Shown piece by piece: positions 1-12,100 of a stretch of 64,000 bases of DNA. A program made the position numbers and the translations under genes. The first letter of the stretch is position 1. Each line of letters begins with the position of its first letter. The stretch is from Polytrichum commune. Lineage: Eukaryota > Streptophyta > Polytrichopsida > Polytrichales > Polytrichaceae. Location of the stretch: the NCBI GenBank assembly GCA_950295325.1, contig OX485807.1, forward strand, positions 33,264,440 through 33,328,439, in the 5' to 3' direction. The notes under the pieces are model-generated. The model did not search any database. It was not told the origin of the DNA and worked only from the letters and a program-made list of their open reading frames with translations.

Positions 1-1620
1 ATAAGACGAGCTTGAAGATATCATAAGAAAGAGAAACAATGAAGAGGTGGAGCAAAGCTTGAACTTGGCAATTACAAAGAAGAAGTGAAGCAAGGAAAAA
101 CTCTATAAGTAAGTAATGTGGCATGTGAAGGGACAAGGACGAGGAAAGTCCCACACAGCCACAAGTTGGCAAAATTGCAAAGTCAACAACCTAGCGTGCT
201 GCTTTAGGTTTTTTTACGAATTTGCCAACATGCATGTATTATTATCTTGTATAAGGCATGGGACCATCTTATTATTTAAGTTGCTTGTTATAAAAATGGC
301 GTTATCATTAATAAGATGAAAGAAAATGAAGAACACTCTAGCTATGAAAATGCTTGAGTGCAATGAATCCTTGGTCAAAGAGAAAATACAAATGCACTCA
401 TACTTGACATTTGATGATCAAAATATCATGTATGTGTTTTGTATCCAAGGCCACCCATGTTGTGTATTTGAACTTAAATCTTCAATAACATCGAGGCATT
501 CAATTATTTCATAAAGTTCACTTGAGGAATAAGTTAATTTAGATAGGGTAACATGGGGGGTAATTTTCCTATAATTAGCTTAAAACGAAAGCATGTAGCT
601 CAAATGCATGGTTTTGTGCATCAAAGAGTCTAGTGTGGGCCTCTTAGACACTTAAGGGTTAAGGACAACCACTTGTTTTGTAAGGTATCCCCCCAATGAA
701 TGTTGCACATCATGAATAGAACTTGCATGGGATCACATAAGTTTGAGGAGAAAGTAAATATATACCTACTTGTAACAACTTTCAACTAGACCATCAAGTT
801 GATATTCCCATCTACCTCATAGATGCCACTACACTCTGTCACTGTAGGGAAATAGCTAGTTTGACACCACCTTGATGTACCTTTAACCTATAAGCCTTTA
901 CGCTTCCCATAATCTAAAACCAATTCCATTTCATTGATGATCTAGTATAATATACTTTGAAGTGTGCATCAACATTCAAGGGTATCGAGGTCACGTATTT
1001 GAGCCCAAATGTTTAATTTAATAAAGATATTGGAGTTGTTCTCAAACTCAACATGACTTTTGGTTAGAAGTTGATTGTTTTGCATATTTATAATACCTTC
1101 CATGTTCGGTAAGTGTGTACTACATCCTTGGAGGTTATGAGGAGGTTGAACAAATAACATCCTATATTGGTTCATTGAGGGTCAAGCTCGTTTTGACGTG
1201 CTAAGATGTGCTCAGATGAGTATGGCCCTTAATGAATTGATATACTCCTTTGGTAAGATGAATTCATAGAAGTGCAAACTCAATTTCACGACTTTACAAA
1301 CCAATTTAGCAATGGGTTCTACCAATTTCATTGGTGTCATGAACCAAGTTCACTATATAGACAAACAATTTAACTTGAACTTTCAACTAACTTCACTACA
1401 TGTTGTGAACAATTTCACGATTAGGTACCCATATTCACAACTTCACAACTTCACAAAATCATATCATGAATTTTATAATTTTATTTCACAAAGAGCGTTA
1501 CATCATGTATAAGATTCTCCTAATTGCTCCTCATGACTTGCCCTACCAAAATATTGATTGACCTCTCTTATCCAGCCTTGGACCATGCCTACAGTGATTA
1601 CATGTGCATTATCATTTGTA
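1..1620. other. AT-rich intergenic stretch, no recognised gene
   Basis: No open frame here resembles a protein family I know; the longest frames are under 70 codons and are interrupted. Some internal redundancy is visible around 1320-1490, where TTCACAA/TTCACGA words recur. I see no terminal repeats, RNA gene or promoter that I can defend. Confidence 0.5.
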
Positions 1621-1683
1621 ATGTAACTAGAATTATTAAGGAATATTCTAACTACATGTGCCAGTGTGTAAGCAGAGAAAAAT

Positions 1684-2079
1684 GAGAGCTAGACAACTCT
1701 CAGTTGAGGATGAATGGAAAGGAGTAAGACAACTCCAGATTGACAACATGTGCACTGGAGTTAGACAGCTCCGTATTTAGTGCATTGGAACTAGACCATT
1801 CCAATTGAGAACATGTGCACGTGAGTTAGACAACTTTCGATGAGGTGCACAAGAGTTAGACCACTCCATAGATAAAGCTAGTTGGAATTAGACAGTTCCA
1901 ACTAGAAGATTGACTAGTTGGAATTAGACAGTTCCAACTAAGAGAAAGATTGGATGAACCAAGTTGGAATTAGACAGTTCCAACTGGAATAAAGGATGGA
2001 TGTATTTAGTTGGAATTAGACAGTTCCAACTAGAAAGAAGAATGGATGAATCCAATTGGAATTAGACAGTTCCAATTGG
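1684..2079. repeat. Array of about 11 short hairpins with a common TAGACA loop
   Basis: A series of short inverted repeats, each enclosing a nearly constant loop (TTAGACAG or close variants), spaced about 30-60 bp apart. Stems differ but stay paired: GAGAG/CTCTC at 1684-1701, GGAGT/ACTCC at 1721-1736, GGAG/CTCC at 1757-1772, TTGGAA/TTCCAA at 1785-1804, GAGT/ACTC near 1853-1865, CTAGTTGGAA/TTCCAACTAG at 1878-1905, AGTTGGAA/TTCCAACT near 1916-1939, 1962-1985 and 2008-2031, and CCAATTGGAA/TTCCAATTGG at 2052-2079. The copy at 1822-1838 is only partly paired. Two further hairpins with loop TAGAA follow at 2111-2125 (GGTTC/GAACC) and 2139-2155 (TCATAG/CTATGA). The array could lie in the U3 of a decayed LTR, because a possible weak primer-binding-like TGGTGTGAGG occurs near 2400, but no second LTR is seen. 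It could also be a satellite-like expansion. Function unknown. Confidence 0.85.
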
Positions 2080-2199
2080 AAGAATGAAATTGAGATAAGA
2101 GATGAAAGAAGGTTCTAGAAGAACCAAAGATAGAAGATTCATAGTAGAACTATGAGATAGAGCTATGAATAGAATACTTTTACTATATGTAAATATAGA

Positions 2200-3036
2200 A
2201 AGTAAAAGTAGTGCTTCGGCATAAGAGGAAGCTCGGGGGAGGAGAGAGGATTTTTTTTGTCTCTCTCCTATGGTCGGGTGGTAGAGCTTCGTTGACCAAA
2301 CTTTATTTGGTTGTGGTTTGTACTTAGAAGAAGAAATAAAATTGGTGTTGGTTTCAATTCTTTACTTTGAGATTTTGTTGTCAAGAAACAAATTGCCAAC
2401 TGGTGTGAGGTTCGTAACATCATTAATGTAACTTGATATTGTTTCATGCATCTGGAGATCATTTTGTCATACATGGCTTTTGTTGTGTCCAAATACCCAT
2501 TATGCAACATTAATAAATGGATTGTATGATGGCAACAAGAAGGCAAAGAATGTGAGACAAAGAGGTGAGAAGTTGAGAATACAAGAACCATAAAGTGTGA
2601 AAAGATTGATGAAGTTGGTTTGGAAGATTGATGAAATTGTTGCAGGTAAAGGTCTACTATCATGATATTGAGGCGTGCCACATGTCAAGTCGGTTTAGAA
2701 AAAATATGAATTAATTTAGAAAGCTCGTGAAATTGGTAGAACACTTTGATAATATTGGTTGGAAGGTTCATGAAATTGAGTTTTTACTTAGCTTTATTCA
2801 ATTTCAAAGATAACCTCCAAGAATTCACGAGTGTAAAGAAATTATTGATATTGTATGTAGAACAATGAATAGAAAATCATAGCTAAGAGACCAACTCCTG
2901 GTGAAAAACCCCATTGAATTACTCTATTTAACATTTTTAAGAAAGTGCACATATATGAATGATTCTAGTTTAGTTAGGATCACCTTTGACATAATTAGCT
3001 AATATATGGAAATAATGCTACACCGATATGTGCAAT
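2200..3036. other. Intergenic DNA, no gene; possible retrotransposon debris
   Basis: This stretch starts with a purine-rich segment followed by a pyrimidine run (CTCTCTCC at about 2262) and AT-rich DNA. The texture resembles a plant LTR and leader, but no gag/pol motif can be read in any frame. Near 2610-2780 the phrases 'gatgaaattgttg' and 'catgaaattgag' recur loosely. Nothing else can be supported. Confidence 0.3.
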
Positions 3037-3038
3037 TA

Positions 3039-3744
3039 CAGTAACCTCCCGCTTAAGTACGCAACTTGAACATGCGTAGTTTGTGCGTACTTAGCTGGTA
3101 GGTGCGTACTTTAGGGTTTCCCAAATTGCTTGTGTTTTGCTATAGTTGGTAGGTGCGTACTTTAGGATTTAGGGTTTCCCAAATCGCTATTGCTTGTGTT
3201 TCGCTATAGCCGGTAGGTGTGTACTTTAGGGTTTAAGGTTTCTCAAATCGCTTGTGTTTCGCTACGATGTTGAAGAAACCAAACGGAAAGCGTCTCAATG
3301 AGCATGAACGCTGTGAAATCATCTTGAAGCTTAGTAGAACGAATACTCTGAGTAAAAGGGCTCTAGCCCAAGAGTACATCGTTAGTGAAGGCGATGTTAA
3401 CACTCAGGAACTGAATGTCGGTTTAGAAAACGGAGTTATATTCTAGGGTTTTGACTCTCTTTATGAGCAAGTTCTTGACATCGAGGATTAGTTGCTCTGC
3501 CTTGAAGTTCAATAAGAAGCAGAGGAAACATTTGATGGCCTTAAGAAATCGTTTGAATCAATTAAGAGCAAGATCCGAGCGGTCGGCCTCAAAGCCAAAC
3601 GCAAAAAACTTCAAAACTTACGCCAAATGACGATTCACGACATGTTCAACTAAGAAATCTTGAACCCTAAATTTTTTGCCAAAAAATGCGTACTTAACTG
3701 GGATGCATATTTAAACGGGTGCGTACTTAAGTGGGAGGTTACTG
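3039..3744 (+). mobile_element. Non-autonomous pogo/Tigger-like (Tc1/mariner superfamily) element, 706 bp
   Basis: Both ends begin CAGTAACCTCCC and form terminal inverted repeats that match at 24 of 25 positions (3039-3063 against the complement of 3720-3744). The element is flanked directly by TA on both sides (3037-3038 and 3745-3746), the target duplication expected for Tc1/mariner. CAGT termini are typical of the pogo/Tigger branch. The word GTGCGTACTT recurs several times inside each end, as expected for subterminal transposase-binding sites, and the left interior carries a decayed tandem repeat of about 60-70 bp (3100-3250). The interior keeps short transposase remnants at 3267-3653, so this is an internally deleted copy and not a wholly unrelated MITE. 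The near-perfect ends suggest fairly recent movement. Confidence 0.88.
3267..3653 (+). pseudogene. Internally deleted pogo-like transposase remnant
   Basis: One reading frame runs from ATG 3267 to TAA 3651-3653, broken by three in-frame stops (at 3444-3446 and twice near 3490-3515). The first 60 codons look like the CENP-B/pogo N-terminal helix-turn-helix: a basic start (KRLNEHERCEIILKL) and then SKRALAQEY, matching the usual pattern of a long helix followed by an 'iA.ey.vs' recognition helix. The last 44 codons are strongly basic (KSKIRAVGLKAKRKKL) and end in QMTIHDMF, close to a PCNA-interacting (PIP) box. The DDE catalytic domain is absent, so the protein could not catalyse transposition. 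Because N- and C-terminal pieces share one frame, a single internal deletion plus point mutations explains the copy. Confidence 0.7.
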
Positions 3745-3746
3745 TA

Positions 3747-4403
3747 GGTTGCTTCATGCTAATTTATCGACATTCCACATTATTTTGAATATTTATTACC
3801 AAAAAAATGCAATAACATAATTATATTATCTGTATTATATAGATGAACAAACACAGTCATAAATTTTTGTGATACGATTTTGAACCAAGGTAATTTGAAC
3901 GGATCATTTGCAAAGGCAACCTAATTGCACATATCAGTGTTGGTAATCAGTAGGCAATAAGGACTTTTGTTTCTACTTTACATGGTGAAAGCTGACTGGT
4001 CTACCAGGTGACCATAACTCGTGTACGCTAAAAGTGACCGTCATTAGAGGGTAACAAGACCGGCCAAACCCGGTAAACGTCTCTGTACACCGCGGAGTAG
4101 TTCTATCGGAATCCTTGCCACTCCAATTAACCGTACACGCCTCGCTTGAATGTGCAATCGGCTTCAATTTGCCAATTACAGTCGTTTCTGAAGAGTTCAA
4201 TAGCTAATCTCGAAGACACGAGAATTCAATAGCGTTGTGGATTTTTGGTCCCTTTGCAAGCATTGGTGCTTGGATGAGGCAGAGCATGTCACATAGGGTT
4301 TAGGATTGGGGTTTACTCTTTACATTGCCTTTCATCTTCTACAATTGTGCAGAGAGAAGGTTTCTGTCTGTGTATGGAGACGCCCTGTAGGTTGGGGAAG
4401 TGA
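3747..4403 (+). promoter_or_regulatory. PEX10 upstream region: probable promoter and 5' leader
   Basis: This is the gap between the pogo-like element and the PEX10 start. 3747-3960 is AT-rich. From about 3990 the base composition becomes more balanced, and 4300-4400 reads like a transcribed leader. I cannot place a TATA box or start site with confidence. The transposon ends about 670 bp before the start codon, so it lies within promoter distance. Confidence 0.35.
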
Positions 4404-4514
4404 ATGTGGCGTCATGGAGATTGCAGAAAGCTCAACAGGGAGAGGAGGCCATGGCATGCTTGGGTTTCCGGGAGCAGCTCAACCCGAAGTTATGCGGGCC
4501 GCAGAGAAGGATGA
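4404..4514 (+). promoter_or_regulatory. Upstream ORF overlapping the PEX10 start
   Basis: An ATG at 4404 lies 10 bases before the PEX10 ATG in another frame and opens a 36-codon frame ending at TGA 4512-4514, so it overlaps the main start. If the leader includes 4404, ribosomes starting here would miss the PEX10 frame. The main ATG has the better context (GTCATGGAG). Whether it regulates anything is inference. Confidence 0.45.
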
Positions 4515-7500
4515 GCACTACGTTGCAAGCTTGAGCGATGCTTGTCACGAAGCATTCCGCCATGCACTTGGTATGTCTTTCCTTCAGGAATGTCACATGG
4601 ATTGCTCAAATAAATATTGCTGCTGGGATGCCATCATTGATTTTCCGAAGTGTTAGGTGTTATGCTCACTAATTGCCAACCGATTTTCTGAATTTCCCGT
4701 TAAAGCAGTTCCGTGTTGCAGATGTGCGATCCTTAATTATTTTGTGGTTGTCTCTTCCTTCTTGGTCTGACTGAAAGTTTGGAAATGACATAATTGGCAG
4801 GAACACGGCTTGCGGTTGCCTATCAAAATGAGGTGGTTGCTCCAATCCCTCCTGTTTTTTTTGTTTTTTGTTTTTTTCAAAATTAAAATTAATTTAAAAA
4901 AAATACATATGTTCCTTTGTTTTAGATGTCAAATTCCATGAAGGTTCGTGGTTACAGAATGCTTTAGTCCGTTTGTGATTATCAAAGAATCTGAATGAAA
5001 AGTGGATATAGTTGTAACTCAATTTCTCCAGAGGTGGAAAAATGGGAGGTACACTAAACATCTGATTTAGTGTGGTATTGAAATTGGTGTGCCACGTTAA
5101 TTAAAGTGGTACTTACTGTGTGTCATGCAGTGCCAAGTGTCATATGACACCCTTTCTAGTTGCCACCCAGTGATTGCTAGACAATCAATGTGGGTTAATG
5201 ATGAACAGTGTAACCATACTAAAGCAGATGTGCAGTGCAGCTGCCAGGCACAGAAGCGTTTTGAGCATGTTTTGATGAACTGAATCTCTGCTTTTTGCAG
5301 ACCAAACTGGCAGGTCGGGTGCTATACTATCTGCTAACGACTGGGGCGGGCCTCCAGACTCTTGGAGAGGAATACTGTGACATTTCTCAGGTAAAGCACT
5401 TTGTGTTTTGTAGATCTTCTTCCATGGGAGCATTATATTGATCGCACTAATGTTTTGATTCATAGACCTGGCTTATTTTGTAATATGTTATGTATGGTCC
5501 ATTTGTATGGTGCACTTTGTTCTCCATACATTATTAAATAAGAGCTTTTAAATACAATGCAGGTAGTGGTGAGTTCAAAGCTTCCTGCCACACCTGCTCG
5601 CAGGACACTTCTTGTTTTCTATCAGACTGTTTTCCCATATCTTATGGAACGTCTCAGGTATGCTAATCTTTTAGTAAATATTGTGGATTGTTGTTCCCTG
5701 CCATTCAAAAATCATCCTTTTTTTGAAAACTTGGAAAAGTCTGTGAAGGCCACTCCATTGCATCAAAGTTATAATCCCTTTTCTAAATTGTAAAGTTAGA
5801 TGCAATGACTGCAACTGCGTCAAAACCTGCCTGTTATCAATTGTATAGTTTATTTCTCCTGGTATTGCAACCATAGTATGAGATAATCATATTTGGGTGA
5901 CAAGATTGGTATAATTTGGCAGTTCTCGGGCTGCTGCAAGGGGCATGACACTTACCAATCAGGAGGAACTTCGAGGCAGCAGCAGTGGCAACAATGCCAG
6001 CAGAGGAGCTACCTCAGAGATTGTGGGAGAGCATGGTAACACAAGTGGAAGACACAACCAGATTCAACTTTGGTCTCAAAGAGCGCGACAATCCTACAAT
6101 TCAGCTCTTCAATGGTGGCCAACAGTAAGTTACCAATGTCTGATCCAGCATGGTTTTCAATCAGCTTAACATAAACAACTGTTTCAGTTTGATTATATAA
6201 CATGATGTGTTTCTGGGCTATGTGGGCAGGTGCTTCCATCGGTGAGAGAAGCCTTATTGCTAGTTATGAGGGCTCATCTCATGGTATTTTATTTTGAAGG
6301 TACAACCACCATTCTGACTTCTAAAAATGAGATTTAACCTCAGGTTTACAAATTGCAGTCTTATGCTTGTGGATTTCGATTTGAGGGAACCAAAAAGGAT
6401 ATCTGGTAGCATCAACATTTTTTTTGGAAAGAGTTTGCATTCACTGCCTGGAATTCCATGTACAATTCACCCTGGACAGTCATGGCTACCCTTGTCATGT
6501 TGAAATAATCTGATCATCACAATCGTGTATGCAGGGGTCTACTATCACCTGGCTAAACGTTTTGCTGGCATGCGCTATATTTTCATGGGCAAACCTGCTC
6601 AACAAAGGCCAAGGTATGAAGGGAACTCTTCTTACCTATTTCATACCATTTTTGGTTTCAACAAGACATTATCCTGGATGTGTAGTTGAAGATGTGAGCA
6701 TCAAAATAGTACTATATTGATCTAAGAATATGTTCATTTATGTTGTGTATCTAACATCGTTTGCGATTATTTGGCAGATACCACATGCTTGGCATGTTTC
6801 TGTTGATACAACTCAGTATTGTCGGTGGCGACTGGTTGCGCCGGAGTGTTCTACCTGCTTTGGCAGTGTCAATGCGCTCACGCATGACAGATCCTTCATA
6901 TACTTCTACAGGTAATTATTGTTCCAACTTCCAAGACCATGTCAGCCCAGATTTCTATTTCACTGATATAAGATTCTGTATTGACCTGATTCCTACCTGT
7001 CTCATTATGTGAATTAAAATTATCGTCATTGAAGGTACCTACTCTTGTCACATTAACTTCTGTTGCTCTCATAGTTATTGAGTCGGATTGGGGCTTCTTT
7101 AGAATTGCATGTGTACTCATGCATACGTATAAGCATGTTCTATGAAAGCACATTTCTACAAACTGAGTTCCCATTTCTATTTCAGATCACCTAGGTGTAT
7201 CTGCACTTTATCCAGTGGGTTGTCAAGTAATTGTTTGTTTGTAATCTTGGCGTATTATCAACTAGTGGCTTGCTTTTGTGGAAAATGGACTGAAAGTTAG
7301 TCCTAGGGGAGGGATATTCTTAAGATCTTAAATCCAGAATGCAGTATAATAGAGGTTGCACAAATATAAACAGAAAAGTCTTGTATATGGAGATCCAGTA
7401 GGTGATTCATGAATTCAAAATAGTGTTATTTAGGGGTGGAACATCTTATTTCGTTTATTGCAGGGCGACAAGGAATAGCCCTTCTGGATGCTGATGGGAA

Positions 7501-8312
7501 CACAAATTTTAAGGAGATGAAAGCATCCGGAACAGAATGGCTGTCCAACATTACTGTAGGTGATCCAGAGGTAAAAAAATGGTCAAGGCTCTGTAAATTA
7601 GTAGGTTCGATTCATCTGGTCTGTTAGTTCTGTCATAGTTGACAAACACTAGACTTTAGAAAGAAAGAGGCTTAAGGCAGTGAGCTAAGGACTTGTGATT
7701 TTCATTTTATTCCTCCCTGTCTAATGTCCTTTGGCTCAATCTATTATGCGTTCTTTGTAGCTGTTTAAACCACCATATTTATACCGACTAGCCTGTAATG
7801 CTTTATTCCTCACCCATGGGACTACCTATCATACAAATACAGTTTAGCAGCATGATATGATAATCGAACTGAGGGCATGAATATCAGATATACCTACACA
7901 TGTTCATGAGGCTTATCTTTGTTGCAGTGGTCTACTGTATCAGTTTTGCATATTTTTCTGACTAGTTTGGTGTCAACAGGGAGGAAGAAGCAAATGTCCT
8001 CTTTGCCTGAGCCTGCGACAACATCCTACAGCAACACCATGTGGTCATGTCTTTTGCTGGTCAGTTATTTTGATCACCAGTCTCACTGATATTCACCTTA
8101 CGAATAACACTCGGTTAGTTGGCGTTTTAATTTTGGTACAAGGTGCATATTCTTGTTTACTGCTTTTTATGGTAGGCAAGGAGCTCATTTGCCTTGTGTT
8201 ACGCTGCAGGAACTGTGTGGCAGAGTGGTGCAATGAAAAGCCGGAGTGTCCTCTCTGTCGAGCACCCGTAACACACCCTCAACTAGTTTGTATTTATCAT
8301 GCCGACTTTTAA
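4414..8312 (+). CDS. PEX10: Peroxisome biogenesis factor 10 (RING-type E3 ubiquitin ligase), 11 exons
   Basis: Exons: 4414-4570, 4801-4832, 5301-5390, 5563-5657, 5923-6124, 6230-6299, 6535-6613, 6778-6911, 7464-7570, 7980-8059, 8210-8312. All introns are GT-AG and the 1149 nt give 382 aa, about the length of Arabidopsis PEX10 (381 aa). PEX10 sits in the peroxisomal membrane with PEX2 and PEX12 and ubiquitinates the import receptor PEX5 for recycling. The N-terminal [14 protein letters not shown] block, LGEEYCDI, the membrane segment ending [15 protein letters not shown] and [12 protein letters not shown] all match the plant family. A C-terminal C3HC4 RING is complete: C328, C331, C343, H345, C348, C351, C362, C365, with the family signature TPCGHVFCW. 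The C terminus LVCIYHADF is also typical. A serine/glycine-rich linker in exon 5 (after [11 protein letters not shown]) is less conserved. Nothing is broken. Confidence 0.97.
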
Positions 8313-9131
8313 CAAATTTGTAGAATTTTCTTTCCATTTTGTTTCAAATTGTGAATTTTACTCTCATTGCCTAGCATGTAGGATTCTGTGTATGTCTAAT
8401 CAGGCAAGTCCCATACAGGAGTATGGTCTGCATATGCTATTTTCTATCCCCACATGTGGTTCGCGGTGGTCCTAATGGGTCTGTAGGATGTGGTTTTTCA
8501 TGGAGGTGACACAAGGAAAAAAACAAAAATATAAATACTCTGCATGTCCAGAAGTAGAAATCCATGCATTTTGCATAGCACATTTACAACAATTGACACA
8601 TATGTATAACAATAAAATGGTCAGTTAAGGAATGATAAAGCCTTGGGAAGTAGATCATTTGAAGGATGTACAATCAACTAATATACGTACATGACAAATT
8701 TTAGGTAGCCTTCATAGCACTATCTAAACCCTAGAGAGAGAGCGTTCTTTAGCCCTTTGATGATGATATTACAAGGAGTTTGAAATTAGATGTTATTTAC
8801 AAATGTACATTACAAGCCTGCATTGAATTGGAACCTGATGAGCTCAATTGTACATGTATTCTACAGAAAAAGAGGTTGCCCTTCAGTCTCAGATTGTGCC
8901 TGGCTGTCGTCATCCATGAATTTGTTGCCAAAACTGCAGCTCAGAACAACAAATGCTTTAACTTTTGAACTGATAGCATCATCATTAATGTACAGGGGCC
9001 ACCTGGAAACATGGAAGGGAAAACCTGGATGCTAAACTTTAGCAATATAGCCAGAATTGCAGCTACATAAATCCAGGCCCCCTCCCAGTGTGGACTAGGT
9101 ATCATGTGATAATCATTGCAATAAAATTGAT
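8313..9131. other. Convergent intergenic gap between PEX10 and OPT genes
   Basis: The two genes point at each other across 819 bp, so this holds both 3' UTRs. An AATAAA on the plus strand at 8611-8616 is a possible PEX10 polyadenylation signal. No clear counterpart was found for the minus-strand gene. No other gene is visible. Confidence 0.5.
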
Positions 9132-12100
9132 CTAAAATACTGGGCACCCGTCAACCTTAATCCCAGGAGCTGTTGGGCAGGCTGCCAATGGACAATTGTC
9201 CAGATTTACACCCCACCATAAAATATTTTTGTTTTCCAGTTGAAGAACAAAGTAGAGCATCACTCCCATGAAAGCTAACCCTGCGTCGAGAGCTGCGGAG
9301 AGTACGTAATTATAGCGTTGCCACCATGCTTTGTGGTACTTAAATACGAGATAGTTGAAGATGAAACCAATCAAGAACCATGAGTTGTAGTTTACAGCTG
9401 TTGCGGGAGGAATCATCCCTGTGGCACCTATGAGAATTGGTGTATACACATATGTGGGCCATTTCTTTTTTGGGAAGATTTTGTGCAATATCCAGAAGGG
9501 AACTGGGGCGAGGGCTCCAAATAAGAAAAACCAGTTAATGGCCTTGTAGATCCCAAGATTGCCAAACATTCTTTGGGGTCCTATTAGGCCCCATATAACT
9601 GATGCATCGTAGAATACAGTGTCACCAGGACATGTCCATGGGCTATTTAGAGGAAGAAGCTCGGGATGACAAATATTGGGAATAGAAGTGAGTAACCACC
9701 ATGCAGTGCCCAGATTTATGGTTGCGGCAAGAACTGTCCCTATCAACTGCACAAATCCCACATTCAAGTTCATAGTCAATAACCTGATATGATTAGCAGA
9801 AATGTGATCTTCCTTGTTTCCAGAAATTTGGCTAAACCATTACATACTCTAGGCCAATTATAAGAGAGCATATTCAAGTGGCAAAGCTCCCATTCATCAG
9901 CACCACCTTCATTGTTGCTATCTTCAGACAAAAAACCTTCTTCCATTTACCAAGATTCAATTGAAGAGGTGGGTACCTGGTGTTTTCATTCTTAGGTTAT
10001 CCTGAACACCTAAGAAATAATCCATTTGCATTGGAACCCAAATAGGTTACTTAAGAATGTTAAGATTGCACTTTGAGTCAATTCATGCCAATGCTGTACA
10101 GACAGCGGGCTCAAATTTTGTCGACCCGGGGCACATATAAGACAGGTTCCAAGTTGTGAATTTCTATGACCATGACCAAAGCAAAACCATCTTTCCAATT
10201 AATGTGGTTGATTACCTGAGCATGAAACATGGCACATGGAGGTATCTTCATGTAGTGGCCGAGCTTGAAGTCAGAGAGAAAATAGACAGCTTGAAGCATA
10301 CTGGTATAACCATACGTCTTGAAACAGACGTTTGCAACCGGTCTGCCTGGGTAGATGTACCCAATCATGTACTCCGTTATAATGTTGAGTCCCGGTGTCT
10401 GCCTCACCAATTTCGACATGAGATATTATTAGAATCACAAGTGAGCAATTTTTATATTAGGAAATTCCCTGCCAAGACTGAACTGCCTGCCACTTCAGTC
10501 TATCATGTCTCACATAGTAGCAACATTTAAAAAGGCTCCTTCGTCATATTTTATAGAATAACTTAAGTTTGCAACAAGATTTGCACATCAACATATGGAG
10601 GTAAAACACACACCTGGTTAGTTATTGCTGTGATGACCCCAATGGGGAGGGTGAAAAAAAGGGCCAGCCCACAGGCAAGAAGCACACCCCACCATCGCAG
10701 TTGCAGCTGGTCATTGTAGACCTCGCATGCAATGATCGATAGGATGATCATTGCGCCCAGAATCCCAAGAAACCAACTCTGGGGCACTTCTTTGTACTTT
10801 TTCATCAACCTCGTGTGAACATCAGGCTTCTCATTCAAACTTGACTTGCTTCTCTGCACTATTTCCCTGCAGGAAAGGACCAATTTTAAGTACATTACAA
10901 GTTAGCCACAAGATAATAAATCTCAAAACAGCAGGAGTAAGTCAAGAAATTAGACATGTATCTCAAACTGAGAAATATAGGAGCTACAGATTTCATTGGC
11001 AAATATCACATTTGCTACAAAATTTAGAAAGAGATAAGATATACAATATTTGGAGAGCAATGTACCAGCCATGGAAGAGTATAACATGGGACAAAGTAGC
11101 AGTAAGTGCTGCGAACCCGACACCATAAGTGAATGCAAAGAATGTGCTCAGATGCAGGCGCCCATAGTCCTCATACGCAGTGTCATTCAGCTGGAAAGTT
11201 GTTCCAATCACCTGGTCAATTTTATACCGAAGGCCGTTGGCTTGGAAGAAATGGCTGGAGAAAATGGGGAAAGTCTTTGCATTGTACAGGTCGTTGTAGT
11301 ACGCAATGGGAGTGATCACATATATGACTATGAGGAAGCCTGCAAAAATGTTGGCTATAGCAAAGAAGGGTGTGGCCAGTGGGCTTCCAAGGTAGGAGGC
11401 CACAGTTGCCCAATCTAATCCAATTGCACCAACTCCAAGGCCACTCATCCCGGATCCAAGTTGTTGAGCGGTGACAGATTGTGGCCATGCCCAGCAAACC
11501 CATGACAGGGATGATAACATGGCGAACAAATAACCAGGTAAAGCATAATAGCCAAAACTGCACGCCAGAGCTATGAGGAAAAATTGAGTGCGTGTCAATC
11601 CACCCTTGGGTCGAATGTCAGTCTCGTGCAAAGTCCTGGAAAAGACAAGAAACAAGAAACATCACTACTTCCACAAAACTGCTTCCCCAAAGCAAGTAAT
11701 ATATAACTGTGCCTGTATTGCTCTGAGGTTAAACATGAAACACCACAAGTACCATAGCCATCATATGTTCAGTATCACAATATTATTCATTTTCACAAAG
11801 GAAAATATGGGAGGTGCAAATCTCTGGCTGCTGGACTACAGTGAAACATAGGACTTCGTCTTGCTGATCTAGTGTGCGGAGCATTATGGGAGTCCACATA
11901 TGCAACCAATCCACTAGGACTCGATTGAATTTTAAAGATGAATATGCTTACCTAAATAAGGAGACTTGCACCAGATTTTGAGGCCACCACATTTGAGCAG
12001 GTTTCACTAGGTATTCGCGGAAAATACCCGCCCACCCATATCCAATCATCTGTTACCCATGAAAGACACTCAATATTTGGAAATGAGTCATAATCGGTCT

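Noticed and set aside
1684-2079. CRISPR array
   Set aside because: Repeats are palindromic with changing stems and variable spacing, no cas genes, and the genes in the window are plant nuclear.
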